DNA from: Picochlorum sp. 'celeri'
Lineage: Eukaryota; Chlorophyta; Trebouxiophyceae
DNA: 64,000 nucleotides
Direction of reading: 5' to 3'
Assembly (NCBI GenBank): GCA_010909725.1
Contig: JAACMV010000019.1
Coordinates: 310,001 to 374,000, forward strand
The position numbers were made by a program, and so were the translations under genes. The notes under the pieces are model-generated. The model was not told the DNA's origin, ran no database searches, and saw only the letters and a list, made by a program, of their open reading frames with translations. Every line of letters begins with the position of its first letter. Position 1 is the stretch's first letter. Shown piece by piece: positions 31,243-41,288 of the stretch.

Positions 31243-32219
31243 TCAGCGTTCTGGGTGCTGCTTCCTCTCTTGTACTTGATAACAGCCTGCATCATCAAAA
31301 TTGATAGTAGTTTGACACGCCATCAGGTGTGGCTTCAGTTCCAACATAGCATGCCAGTATTCGCCCATCACATGTATACGTACCATATCTATTGTCCTTT
31401 TTGCTTTTCTAAAAATGTCTGTATCCTCAGATGAAGAAGATTGCGTCATGAGGAATGCAGCAATATCAACAACTTCTTTCAAGGCATCCTCAGTGGCCCC
31501 AAACCGCAAGGCAGCAAACGCGTGTCCATATATCTGCTCCATCATATGTGATTTCACGAGACCCATAATCGTCAAATACTGTTTCTGTAGCATAGTCAGA
31601 CCTGGACTGCTGTACACATCACCATACAAATGAGACTGAATCCACGACTCCAACACAGGGTCGGCATCATACACCTTGTCCCTCACAGCTCCTTCCACCC
31701 CCTGATATACTATTCCAAAAGCATTCCCCGGATCACCACCCACCTTTCCCGGCGTATCATGAGGAATGGCCTGCAAGATATTATAACAGTAAAAACCTAT
31801 CATGGCTGCGAGTCGAATCATGTCTTCCCAACCTTGGCCTTTTTCAATGCTGTCATGGCAGCCAGACATGGCCCATAGCCACAAAATCTACACAACAACA
31901 ATGGGATCCAGCATCGTCATCATAGGATTATCATATCAGCTTTTCCATCAGCTGACAAAAATCCACATTCCATCTCGGACGAAGCCCAGATGGAACAAGA
32001 AGAAGAACAAGGGAAAACGTACACAACCAGATGCCTCGCACACCCTTGTACTTCCTCAGCACTCCCTCCTCTCTCATAAACCAGGGACGCATAGTCTCCC
32101 ACATCCTTCCATCGATACAAACAAGCAACCCCATACAAATGGACCAACGCATGATCCACCAAACTCAAATGCCGACTGGGTCCATTGACCTTGTTGGGAA
32201 AGGATGTTCCGTCGTCCAT
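31243..32219 (-). CDS. Carboxymuconolactone decarboxylase (AhpD/CMD)-like protein
   Basis: The 3' exon encodes an all-helical CMD domain: YGDVYSSPGLTMLQKQYLTI, then MEQIYGHAFAALRFGATEDALKEVVDIAAFL. AhpD-type members use CxxC; here no CxxC is present, so peroxidase activity is unlikely. Exon 1 starts at ATG 32219 (MDDGTSFPNKVNGPSRHLS). The splice is not certain: donor GTACGT at 32022 with acceptor ...GACAG at 31850 keeps frame (267 aa), or donor GTTGTG at 32027 with acceptor TGTAG at 31888 (278 aa). The simple pairing of the two best-looking sites shifts frame. Plant-type CMD proteins of unknown role are the nearest guess. Confidence 0.6.
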
Positions 32220-32536
32220 CGGTTCTAATGACACGATAGGCAACTACTACTGGTATAATAATACAATATTTTTATTCTATTTTTTTTACACACGAGGCTG
32301 TCTGTCCATTGTGTGTCATGAGAATGAAGAACAACAACATGTTCTTCATGATGATTGACTCACATGATTGACCACATGGTCATGACCATGTTCTGATCAG
32401 AAGGCCATGATGATGATCATATCCATGGATGTATATACACCCAGAGAGCGACATATATATATAGTATACGAGATTGGTTCTATTCTATAAAGTATGAGAA
32501 TACTTGTGTGTCATGTTACATAAAAATTTACATGAA
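32220..32536. promoter_or_regulatory. Spacer rich in inverted repeats between PetM and the CMD-like gene
   Basis: 317 nt holding the PetM 3' end and the CMD promoter. Dyads in a row: 9-nt arms ATGAAGAAC/GTTCTTCAT at 32324-32349, a perfect 16-nt palindrome at 32375-32390 (CATGGTCATGACCATG) and a perfect 12-nt palindrome at 32391-32402 (TTCTGATCAGAA). An (AT)n run lies at about 32452-32464. TTACA at 32516 can be the PetM poly(A) signal. No gene seen. Confidence 0.5.
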
Positions 32537-33057
32537 TTAGATCTTTCCCTCCTCAGCCAAGGACTCGATTCTCAAGAGAACAAATCCAATGGCAAGACCA
32601 ACCAAAGTGATACCGAACATCACTCCAGCGACACCACCGATATATCCGGCTTCACCAGCTACCTGAGCAACCTCTGTTGCTCCCATGTTGGCAACAACAG
32701 TCTGTCTTGCAGATACATTATTCTTCTTGGTAGCAAGAGACACTCTGCAACAATCCGTGACAATGTTAGACCGTGTTATCACAAGTATCTCATACACTAT
32801 TATTCACATATGTATTTGCTTTAGGGATGAATGGGACACAGAGCAGAATGTGAAGCGAATCGTTGATGCCCGCAAAACCTCTACATCAACTCCGCATGGG
32901 TGATCTCTCTGTATGAGAGATCCATCATCATTGGAATACTGCCATCGTACCTGCTAGAGACCATTGGCATTGGAGCAGCACGGGTGGTCACAGCCTTGGC
33001 CGCACATTGGCGCTGAGCCAACATTGCTGGGCGAACTGACATAGTCTGGGCAACCAT
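32537..33057 (-). CDS. PETM: Cytochrome b6f complex subunit PetM (VII), nuclear-encoded
   Basis: Small single-helix subunit of the thylakoid cytochrome b6f complex. Exon 1 33057-32951 encodes a plastid transit peptide (MVAQTMSVRPAMLAQRQCAA); exon 2 is 32744-32537; a 206-nt intron (GTACGA...TGCAG) keeps phase through VSS-R-VSLATKK. The mature part ends GITLVGLAIGFVLLRIESL plus AEEGKI, nearly the same as Chlamydomonas PetM (TLVGLAIGFVLLRVESLVEE). 104 aa precursor. A nuclear gene with this C-terminus is a good marker of the green lineage. The transit peptide lacks a bipartite luminal signal, as expected for a stroma-inserted subunit. Confidence 0.94.
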
Positions 33058-33597
33058 TGTGACAAATATATTGGTACGTGTCAATATATAACTATGGAAT
33101 GATTAAATGTCTGACATCAGGGACTGCGTCGTGGGTCTGTTGTGGATAATGGTGGATGGATGAGGTATGCGCCCTCCCACGGGGTGGTTGTTGTCGACCC
33201 ATGTGCTCCCATCAAACATGTACATTGATGGGTGGTACTCCAGCATGGACAGGGCAAGGGACATGGTGTTCCCAATTTAGACCTTAAAGGACATTGGTGT
33301 CCCGTCGACTGGGACTTGGGCATGTATGGCGACGTGATGCATGAGATGGGCTGTATGACGCCCAAATATTGTCTACTTATTTATTATGTTCCAATTTTGC
33401 CCTGGAGTGCTATTGTAGTATCAATTAGTGACTGACTTGGTTTCAATTTCAAGAGTGACGACCATCGATTCAAGACTTCGGATACGTTTTGGCTTGGAGT
33501 CCGGTAGTATACGTTATTAGATCTTCTACCCATGTCTCATTATCAAAATAAGAGAGTTGTGGGACAGTGATACGAACAGAGCGAGGGAATAGTGAGA
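33058..33597. promoter_or_regulatory. Divergent promoter region PetM/NOT4
   Basis: 540 nt, the longest divergent spacer of the window. It contains a hairpin at 33208-33232 (arms CCCATCAA and TTGATGGG, 9-nt loop). GC content at about 33120-33360 is higher than in other spacers, but I found no ORF with homology. An RNA gene cannot be ruled out by eye. Confidence 0.4.
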
Positions 33598-35687
33598 ATG
33601 GCGTCTGGAGGAGGTGGTGAGTATTACTGTACACACCGCTCCATGGACGAGTACTCTGGCGAGCAAGAGGAGGTAGAGGAGTGTCCAGTGTGCTGCAATG
33701 AGTTGGATTTGACTGATAAAAGCATTCGGTATTGCGAGTGTGGATGTACGTGTGGGTATGGTGTTGGTATGAGTGTGACCATGGTGTGACGGTGTGACCA
33801 TGCATGTGTGCAGTTCGGCCATGTCTGTGGTGTTATCATCAGATATTAGAGGAAGCGTTAAAGGAGAATTTGGTTGCAAAATGCCCAAATTGTCGATCTG
33901 AGTACGATCAGAATAAGATATCGATGCAGCATATTGATCACGAGCAGCTGGAGGAGGAGAAGAGAAAGTTACGGGAGAAGGAGAAGCACTCGCGTGGTGT
34001 GCATGGGTCAAAGCATTCAAAGGCGCATCTGGCAAATATTCGGGTAGTACAGCCAAATTTAGTATATACTGTAGGGTTGGCGATGGATATATGTCATGAA
34101 GAGATGCTTCGAGAACAGAGTTTTTTTGGGCAGTTTGGAAAGATTGTCAAAATCTCAGTGAATAGGACGAACCAGTACATATCGCATCATGCGTCAAAGC
34201 AGCATGGTCCCACGGGAAGTGCATATGTGACGTATAAGAGTTCGGACGATGCGTTGAAATGTATCAAGGCTATTGACGGAGAGACGTGGAGGGGTAGGCA
34301 AGTGAAGGCATGCTTTGGGACAACAAAGTACTGTAATGCCTTTTTGAAAGGCGTCCCATGCACAAATCCGGATTGCCTATATTTACATGAAATGGCAGAT
34401 GAAGAGGATTGTCTGACAAAGGAAGATGTGGCTGCTGGGTTATTGCCTCCGAGATTCATGGCCATGGGAGCAACAAATACTTTCAAACCTAGAATAACAA
34501 TCCACCAACCTCACTCGAATGGAAGCCTGGACACCTTGGGATCGGACTCTATAGCGATATCTGGTAGGAGACGTTCGATGTCCAAAGAGGGTCTGTATGG
34601 GTCATATCATGGTTCAGATGATTCATATCAAGGGATGCATGATCATCATGAGGGAGGGGCAATGCCACCGCCTCCCCCTCCTCCACCACCACCTCCTCCT
34701 CCACCACCACCACCGAAAGGACTATGGGCGGCTGCAGCTTCAAGCCCAAGTGTTTCTGGCCAGAAGACGGCACACACGCCACCACCCACCAGTGATACAA
34801 AGCAGTGGCCTACTCTTGCAGGGACAGTAGGGGTCAAGGACGTCCAACCCAATGAGATACCTTTAACATCTGATAGGATATCCATGGCAGAGCAGATTGC
34901 GAACGCAAAGTCGAGTGAAAGAGGGAATAGCAAGAAGATATCGCGCCAGGCCCAACCAATGCCTAAATTGATTCCTTTGACATCCCCTTCCCAACCCAAG
35001 GCACTTCGAGTTGTCTCTGCAGCAGGAAGGGAGTCGAAGAAACAGGATCGTCCTCCAACTACAAAAATGGCTGGATTGACATTGGACGAGGTGCAACATA
35101 GACTGGAGACTCAGACAGCAGCTGAGCAAGCAGCGTCCCACCCACGCCCTCCACCACCGCCACCTGTGGCACAGAAACCGCCAAAAACTGCATCATCATC
35201 ATCATCGAAACAGATGCCACCAGGATTTGGAACTCCGCTCGCAGGTACAGTCATGCACCACGATGGTCAACAGAATAACAGCAAACCAGTAGTGCAACCA
35301 GTTAGAAAGCAGTCCCGTTTCGCTTTTGCACAGCAAGAAGATTCTGGTTTGGGTAGAACTCATCACACACCAGCTTCCATAGAGGCTAGCTCGGATTCGC
35401 CAGCTCTGAAAGAAGCGGGAACATTTTTCCAGTCCTTGTTCCCTGGCGTGAATGTGAATATTGCCAATCCACCACAGGATATCACGGGAAGACCTGTGGC
35501 ACCTCCTGGATTTTCAGTATCATCTCAGATAGATCTTCAGCGACATACTTCTCCGGCGGGTGAGACAGCTGGTTCCGCCTTGCTGCGACAGCTCCAGGCA
35601 CCAGAGTACACATCATCAGCTCAACCAAAGCCTCCTCGTAGACCTCCACCAAGGCATGGACCAACCCAACCTCCTCCCGGATTTTAG
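33598..35687 (+). CDS. CNOT4: CCR4-NOT subunit 4 (NOT4) E3 ubiquitin ligase
   Basis: RING E3 ligase of the CCR4-NOT complex, acting on stalled ribosomes and mRNA decay. Exons 33598-33745 and 33814-35687, intron 68 nt (GTACGT...TGCAG). Splicing rebuilds the NOT4 C4C4 RING: ECPVCCNELDLTD, RYCECG-FRPCLWCYHQIL, VAKCPNCRSEYDQ. It is followed by an RRM (LVYTVGLAMDI, SAYVTYKSSDDALKCI) and a C3H1 finger (CNAFLKGVPCTNPDCLYLH). From about residue 240 on it is disordered, with a run of some 16 Pro (34671-34714) and further PPPPPP tracts that could bind profilin or WW/SH3 proteins. About 673 aa. Confidence 0.94.
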
Positions 35688-36124
35688 ACCCCAATGGATA
35701 GATGAATAAATTGTAAAAGTACATGTTTTCATTGCTGTACGCCATCGTCTGATCCAGACCATTGAACAGGGCAAAGATTCCCTCCTGTCACAGTATATTC
35801 CTTGCAAAGGAATATATCCGCGCGCATTGGTATCAGCGCACGACAGTTACAGATCCATACAGCACCTCCCCGTTATGGGATTGTATTTATACAATTAATA
35901 CTGTATTGTAGAGGCGAACATTGGACTCGCCGAGGACAATTGTAGCCTGAACAGATTGAACAGAGATCACAGGCCACAACGATACACGTACGTATTGCTC
36001 ATCCAATGTGCTGATTGATATTGCATTGGCATATTATGGTATATGAAATGCATTATATCACATCCATACTGAACAAAGATCTATATTTTGCAGTAGACTA
36101 GAGGGGTTGACCTGAGTGGAATCC
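35688..36124. promoter_or_regulatory. Spacer NOT4/UGP3 with probable 5' UTR intron
   Basis: 437 nt between tandem genes. TGTAA at 35711 suits NOT4. A consensus donor GTACGT at 35988 and acceptor TTTTGCAG ending at 36093 frame a 106-nt segment just before the UGP3 ATG (36125), matching local intron rules, so UGP3 probably has a 5' UTR intron. No gene seen. Confidence 0.5.
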
Positions 36125-38629
36125 ATGTTGTTGTCAACTCCTACATCCATATCTGGGCGATATTTGTCGAGATATGGGGGCGGAGATGAGCATTGGTCTT
36201 TGAAAGGATGTCATAGGGTGGGATTGGTGACTCAGAGCACGCGTGACTGTTGGAGGTTGGTCGCTTCCTCTTCTCTTGATTCGTACAATAATCGTCGATC
36301 TGCACGAGATGGCTCCAATCTCCGCGACAATGGTCGGGTATATGACAGAACAGCTGCAATTTTGTCTGATGAGAGGTTTGTTTCTTTTACTGAGGAGGAT
36401 GTGTCTCCTGAGGACACTCAATCTTCAATTGCAAGGTTGATTTTGGAATTACGTGCGATTGCGACGTATAGTAAGCGAGTTGAGTATCTCATGGGACGAG
36501 AAAGGGTACAGAGATGCTTAAAAACTACGTCTAGGCGGGAACAGATTCTGTTGTGCATGTCATCCATGAGCAGTAGACGAGCATTTTGCATCTTGTGCTT
36601 GATGGAAATAGGTCAGGAGCATGTCATGTTTGCTTTGAGTGATGAGATGGATCCAAACGAGTATATGAAATCTTTAAATAGACTGGCAGAGTCGTTGGAG
36701 CGAGTGGAAGAGTTTTATGATAGCATTGGGGGACTGGCTGGGTATCAGTTGCAGTGCCTCGCCTTGCTGTCATCAGAGGAGGCGGCATCAGAGAGTGACT
36801 TGGAGGAGCGCCACGTCGAGATGCTCGTCCCAGAAGGTTTGGATCTGAGATCTGAAGAATCAAATGAATCTGTATTGAAGGGAGTAGAAATGATGGGGAG
36901 GATGGCAGAGATATATCCCTTGGGTGGTGCTGGAGATCGGTTGGGCCTGCAGTGTGAGGAAACTGGCGATAGCCTTCCTACTGCGGTGCTTCCATACTGT
37001 GGCAGATCGTTATTGGAGAATTTGATACGAGATATCCAAGGTCGCGAGTATTTGTATTATTGCCTTTATGGAGAACAGAGCACAACGCCAGTTGCTGTGA
37101 TGACATCCCTGGCAAAAGGGAATCACAAGAGAGTGATGCAATTATTTGAGGCCAATCATTGGTTTGGACGAGGAGAAGAGTCATTCAAATTATTTAAACA
37201 ACCCATGGTACCCATTGTGAAGGCAATTGATGGGAAATGGGCAGTATCTGGCCCCCTCAAGATCATCATGAAACCTGGAGGGCACGGGGTTATATGGAAG
37301 TTGATGCTGGACAATGGTGTCTTCGATTGGCTCAAGTCGCACAATCGGGATGCAGCAATTGTCAGACAAATAAGTAATCCTATGGCTGGCCAAGATAAGA
37401 CGCTGCTGGCACTGGCTGGACAGGGGATTGTAGGAAACAAAGCATTTGGTTTTGCATCATGTGAAAGGGTGGTTGGTGCAGCAGAGGGAATGAATGTCGT
37501 CCTGAAAGAAACGCTCACAAAACGTGATGGTTCAAAAGAAACTACGTCGCGAATAACTAACGTGGAATACACAGAATTTACACGTTTAGGAATCGAGGAC
37601 AAGGGGGAGAATGGTAGCTCATACTCTCTTTTCCCAGCAAATACAAATGTCTTGTACTTGGGGCTAGAACACATTGAGAAAATGGTGAGACAAGGCGTCC
37701 GCTCGGGAACAACAGAGGCGGTTCTTCCTGGAATGATCCTGAATACAAGCAAAGAAATTTGCCATTTGAATGTGGAGACTGAGCAGGAAGAACACGCACA
37801 TGCTGGACGACTTGAATGCACCATGCAGAACTTGGCAGACTGCTTTGCAGCACCAGTGAATCAAGACACCAATTGCTCAGATCTACCAACCTTCTTAGTC
37901 TATGGGCCCCGTAGAAAGGTAACATCATCAGCAAAGAGGAAAAGGAAGCCTGGATCTCTGAAAATTCATCAAACTCCTGATGGATCCTTTTATGATTTGC
38001 AACAAAATGCAAAAGCAATGTTGGAACTTTGCGGCATGGACATGCCTGACGTGGGTTCAGTTGAAAAATACTTGGAAACTGGACCAGGATTTGTTTTCTT
38101 ATTCCACCCTGCTTTGGGACCGCTCTGGCATGTCGTTGCGCAAAAGATCAAGGGAGGAAAAATGCATGAGCGTGCAGAGGTGCAGATGGAAGTTGCAGAA
38201 GCTAGTATTCTCGATTTAGAGGTCTCTGGAAGCCTGATAGTATCAGCAGACTCCGTCATGGGAACACATGTGGATGGAAGATTGCACTATAGTAGAACTA
38301 CATGCGCCAGAATATGTCTGGAAAATGTCAAAGTTGACAACCAGGGAATTGATTATGAAAACCCCCACAATGTCTACTGGAGACATCGAGTCGAGCGGAA
38401 AGAATCCTGCCAGATCGTGCTGAAAGGACGATCTGAGTTCGAAGCACGGAATGTCACCCTGAAGGGCAACCTGAAATACATTGTCCCAGATGGACATAGG
38501 ATGATTGTGAGTCCTGGTGGATCAGATGTGAATATGCCACAGGTTGACCTCGTGCCCCTGCATCCTTCTGAGCCAACGTGGTCGTATGCGTATACAATTG
38601 ACAATGGTATATCTCTAAACAAAATATGA
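36125..38629 (+). CDS. UGP3: Plastid UDP-glucose pyrophosphorylase 3 (UGP3)
   Basis: Makes UDP-glucose inside the plastid, the first committed precursor of the sulfolipid SQDG. The nucleotide motif is IYPLGGAGDRLGL (about residue 265). Further family blocks are LPYCGRSLLENLIRDIQGREYLYY, cited as CGRSLLENLIRDIQ, then MKPGGHGVIWKLM and VVGAAEGMNVVLKE, and the C-terminal beta-helix near HNVYWRHRVERKE. ATG 36125 (the longer frame starts at GTG); the first 70 or so residues are Ser/Arg-rich and act as transit peptide. About 834 aa, similar to the plant protein. No coding intron. It converges with RFC4 (39 nt) and shares a mirrored poly(A) element. Confidence 0.94.
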   Translation: MLLSTPTSISGRYLSRYGGGDEHWSLKGCHRVGLVTQSTRDCWRLVASSSLDSYNNRRSARDGSNLRDNGRVYDRTAAILSDERFVSFTEEDVSPEDTQSSIARLILELRAIATYSKRVEYLMGRERVQRCLKTTSRREQILLCMSSMSSRRAFCILCLMEIGQEHVMFALSDEMDPNEYMKSLNRLAESLERVEEFYDSIGGLAGYQLQCLALLSSEEAASESDLEERHVEMLVPEGLDLRSEESNESVLKGVEMMGRMAEIYPLGGAGDRLGLQCEETGDSLPTAVLPYCGRSLLENLIRDIQGREYLYYCLYGEQSTTPVAVMTSLAKGNHKRVMQLFEANHWFGRGEESFKLFKQPMVPIVKAIDGKWAVSGPLKIIMKPGGHGVIWKLMLDNGVFDWLKSHNRDAAIVRQISNPMAGQDKTLLALAGQGIVGNKAFGFASCERVVGAAEGMNVVLKETLTKRDGSKETTSRITNVEYTEFTRLGIEDKGENGSSYSLFPANTNVLYLGLEHIEKMVRQGVRSGTTEAVLPGMILNTSKEICHLNVETEQEEHAHAGRLECTMQNLADCFAAPVNQDTNCSDLPTFLVYGPRRKVTSSAKRKRKPGSLKIHQTPDGSFYDLQQNAKAMLELCGMDMPDVGSVEKYLETGPGFVFLFHPALGPLWHVVAQKIKGGKMHERAEVQMEVAEASILDLEVSGSLIVSADSVMGTHVDGRLHYSRTTCARICLENVKVDNQGIDYENPHNVYWRHRVERKESCQIVLKGRSEFEARNVTLKGNLKYIVPDGHRMIVSPGGSDVNMPQVDLVPLHPSEPTWSYAYTIDNGISLNKI

Positions 38630-38640
38630 TACCTATTTCA

Positions 38641-38651
38641 TTACAATGTAA
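38641..38651. terminator. Mirrored poly(A) signal for both UGP3 and RFC4
   Basis: TTACAATGTAA lies in the 39-nt gap between two convergent stops. It reads TGTAA on the + strand (UGP3) and TGTAA on the minus strand (RFC4). UGUAA is the known green-algal polyadenylation signal; its double use here is inference. Confidence 0.6.
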
Positions 38652-38668
38652 TACTACGAGCAGAAGAA

Positions 38669-39714
38669 TCAAGTAATGAGCACCTGTTGAATATGCGCTG
38701 CAACAGCAAGCAGCTGCAAATACTCATCAGAACCATCCACCAAATCCTTATCCGCCTCGGCTAACTTGACGAGAATCTGACCACGTGTACTCTCTGGCAT
38801 GGATCCATCATCCAACACGAGACTCTGAATCTTTTTCAAAATCTCCTGGGCTGGATACCCATCTGCAATGACATCCTCTACAGCTTGTTGCACTTTCTGG
38901 AACGGCTCGCCCCTGCACATATCCAGCACATTGCGAACAACACTCTCCGGGACAGTTCCCGCCACATCCAAAATCGTGTCAGGCATGACTGGAGACCCCT
39001 TGAGCCTATACGCACTCTGCAAGGTTGTGATAGCCTTTCTCATATCCCCTCCACACACTGCCCCCAACGCCTCCAAACTCCCAGAACCCAATTCCACTCC
39101 TTCTTCATTACAAATATACTCAATCCTCCCATAAATAACCTCCCCTTGCAACGGTTTGAATCTAAACTTGGCACACCTCGACGCAAGGGGCTCAATAATC
39201 CTACTCACATAATTGCAGATAAATATAAACCGTGTCACACGAGAATATGTTTCCATAGTCCTTCGAAGCGCATTCTGAGCATCATTGGTCATGGAATCTG
39301 CCTCATCCAAAATGATCACCTTGTACGGAGGACAAGGATACCCGTCCGCATGTCCCCCCACAGCAGTCGCTGCAAAATCTTTGATTTTGTTCCTCACAAC
39401 ACCAATACCACGCTCATCAGAAGCATTCAGCTCTAAAACTCTATTTTTCATCAGCTCAGGACCAAATAATTGCCTAACCATGGCCAACGCAGACGTCGTC
39501 TTCCCCGTTCCTGGAGGACCGTACATGAGCACATGAGGCAAGTGCCCAGAGGACAGCGAATGACTCAGTGTATGCACCACCTCTTCCTGATGAGCCACAT
39601 CAGTTATTTTTTTAGGCCGACTGCACACACAGGATTCGATACAGCGATGGAGCGAAAACCAGAATTTCAAATTGTCACGTACTATTTCTCTACCCAAGGC
39701 TGATATATCCCCAT
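38669..39714 (-). CDS. RFC4: Replication factor C small subunit (RFC4 type)
   Basis: AAA+ subunit of the clamp loader that places PCNA on DNA. Exon 1 39714-39683 (MGIYQPWVEK) and exon 2 39620-38669 join over a 62-nt intron (GTACGT...TGCAG), rebuilding WVEKYRPKKITDV, the diagnostic RFC start. Walker A is LMYGPPGTGKTTSALAM, then RVLELNASDERGIGVVRNK, Walker B VIILDEADSMTNDAQNALRR, and the SRC motif in PLASRCAKFRFKPL. The wording of these boxes matches human RFC4/yeast Rfc2 rather than other small subunits. About 327 aa. The frame that begins inside the intron is an artefact. A divergent promoter of 185 nt is shared with the carrier gene. Confidence 0.95.
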
Positions 39715-39899
39715 CTTATTGATCCGTATATATCTGTATGTAATAGAAATGATACAGTATCGCTGTTATCACGACACCCTATTCACGTTCCCAAGTGAAC
39801 GTTTTTAAAGTTTATACAAGGAAAGGGTCCGATCTCGATCTCACATCATCCTCTTCTCCCATGAGATGAGGTCTCATTTCATTCATAGAAGTATATATA

Positions 39900-41036
39900 A
39901 TGAATAACAGACAAGAGCAGCAGGGCCCTGTACCACAGGCGGTGGTTGAGGGTGTCGCGGGTGCCCTGGGAGGTTGTTTGGCAACAATTCTCACGTATCC
40001 GTTGATGACTGTACGATCCTTGGTGCTGTGATCTATATCAGATGTTATAAAGATGACATTGTCTTATCTGTCGATGTAGTCTGCCACACGACAAGCGAGC
40101 AGTACAAGCCAAAAGCAACAACAAGAAGAAGAAAAAGCCAAACTGTGTCACCAAGACGAAGATGGTGATGATGATAGAACGACACAAGAAGATATCTCGT
40201 GTCATACAGCACTCAAAGAACAAATGCCTCGGGCGGAGGAGATGCTGAAGAAGATACAGGTGCTGTACAGTGGGCTTGGGGCATCATTGTTTGGTACAAC
40301 GGTATCCCAAGGGGTGTATTTTTATTTTTATAGCGTGCTTCGCGGTATGGCAGTAAAACGTAGGAAACATGGTGCGAATGGGATGGAGTTGCAGGTGGGA
40401 GAATCACTTGCCATCGCATCCTTGGCAGGGATGGCCAATGTCCTGCTCACAAATCCCATATGGATGGTGGCCACACGAATGCAAACCTACCGTTCTCTTG
40501 ATGCAAAACACAAGAGCATTGGTTCTCCGAATGCATTGTCTGTTATTAAATCAATTTTTAGTGAATATGGGCTCGGCGGGTTTTGGAATGGTGTCGGAGC
40601 ATCACTCATCATGGTGATAAATCCAACCATTCAGTATGCCTTGTATGAATGGCTCATGAGTGTCCGTGCAAGAATATCGATTCGAACAAAGAAGAGGACG
40701 ATTGATACTGCGAGGCCTTCGACATTACAGGTATTTCTGATGAGTGCACTCGCAAAAGCAGGCGCAACTGTCCTGACCTATCCAATGCTCACTGTCAAGA
40801 CTCGGATGATGTCTGCACGCAAGGAGGATGCTGATATCCAATACGCAAGCGTCCAGGACGCTGTGCGTCAAATTTTTCATAAAGAAGGAGTAGCCGGATA
40901 TTACCGAGGTATGAGCACCAAAATCACTCAAAGCATTCTCGGAGCAGCCATTCTGCTCGTGTGCAAGGAGAAAATGACAGACATCAGTACCACCCTCTTG
41001 AATAGCCGCAGAACAACCAACAGGATGATACGCTGA
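39900..41036 (+). CDS. Mitochondrial-carrier family protein, peroxisomal PMP34/PXN type
   Basis: SLC25-family transporter with three carrier repeats. Exon 1 39900-40010 ends TILTYPLMT; exon 2 40080-41036 begins SATRQASS; the 69-nt intron (GTACGA...TGTAG) falls inside the first PxD/E-x-x-R signature, here YPLMT-SATRQ. The second signature is TNPIWMVATRMQTYR, the third TYPMLTVKTRMMSARK. The PxW (NPIWMVATRMQ) and absence of an N-terminal presequence are typical of the PMP34/PXN group, which moves CoA, NAD or ATP into peroxisomes. A long acidic/Gln-rich matrix loop (about residues 40-85, with QQQEEE) separates helices 1 and 2. About 355 aa. Confidence 0.85.
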
Positions 41037-41288
41037 CGCGGAATCTACTGGATACACATACCAACGAATGGACAGGACTTGATCGTCACGACATATATGT
41101 ATGTATATATACAGTGTGTGCCAGGCCATGACCTTTTTCCCTCATCTTCTATGATTGAATACATCCTGCTGCTGGCATCCACTGCTCTGTCGGATCTGAG
41201 ATTTGAGAATACTGACGAGAACATATGACACAGAAGTATTTCTAATTTTGTAATTATTGCAAAGGAATAGTACGTATACGACTGAAGA

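Noticed and set aside
31888..32022. Simple GTACGT...TGTAG intron for the CMD-like gene
   Set aside because: Joining these two otherwise good sites shifts the reading frame; one of the two alternatives in the feature entry must be used.
34671..34714. Polyproline run as a sequencing artefact or frame error in NOT4
   Set aside because: The frame stays open on both sides, and Pro-rich tails are common in NOT4-like proteins.
37156..37824. 222-codon minus-strand frame inside UGP3
   Set aside because: UGP3 on the + strand is strongly supported by homology; the antisense frame shows no family features.
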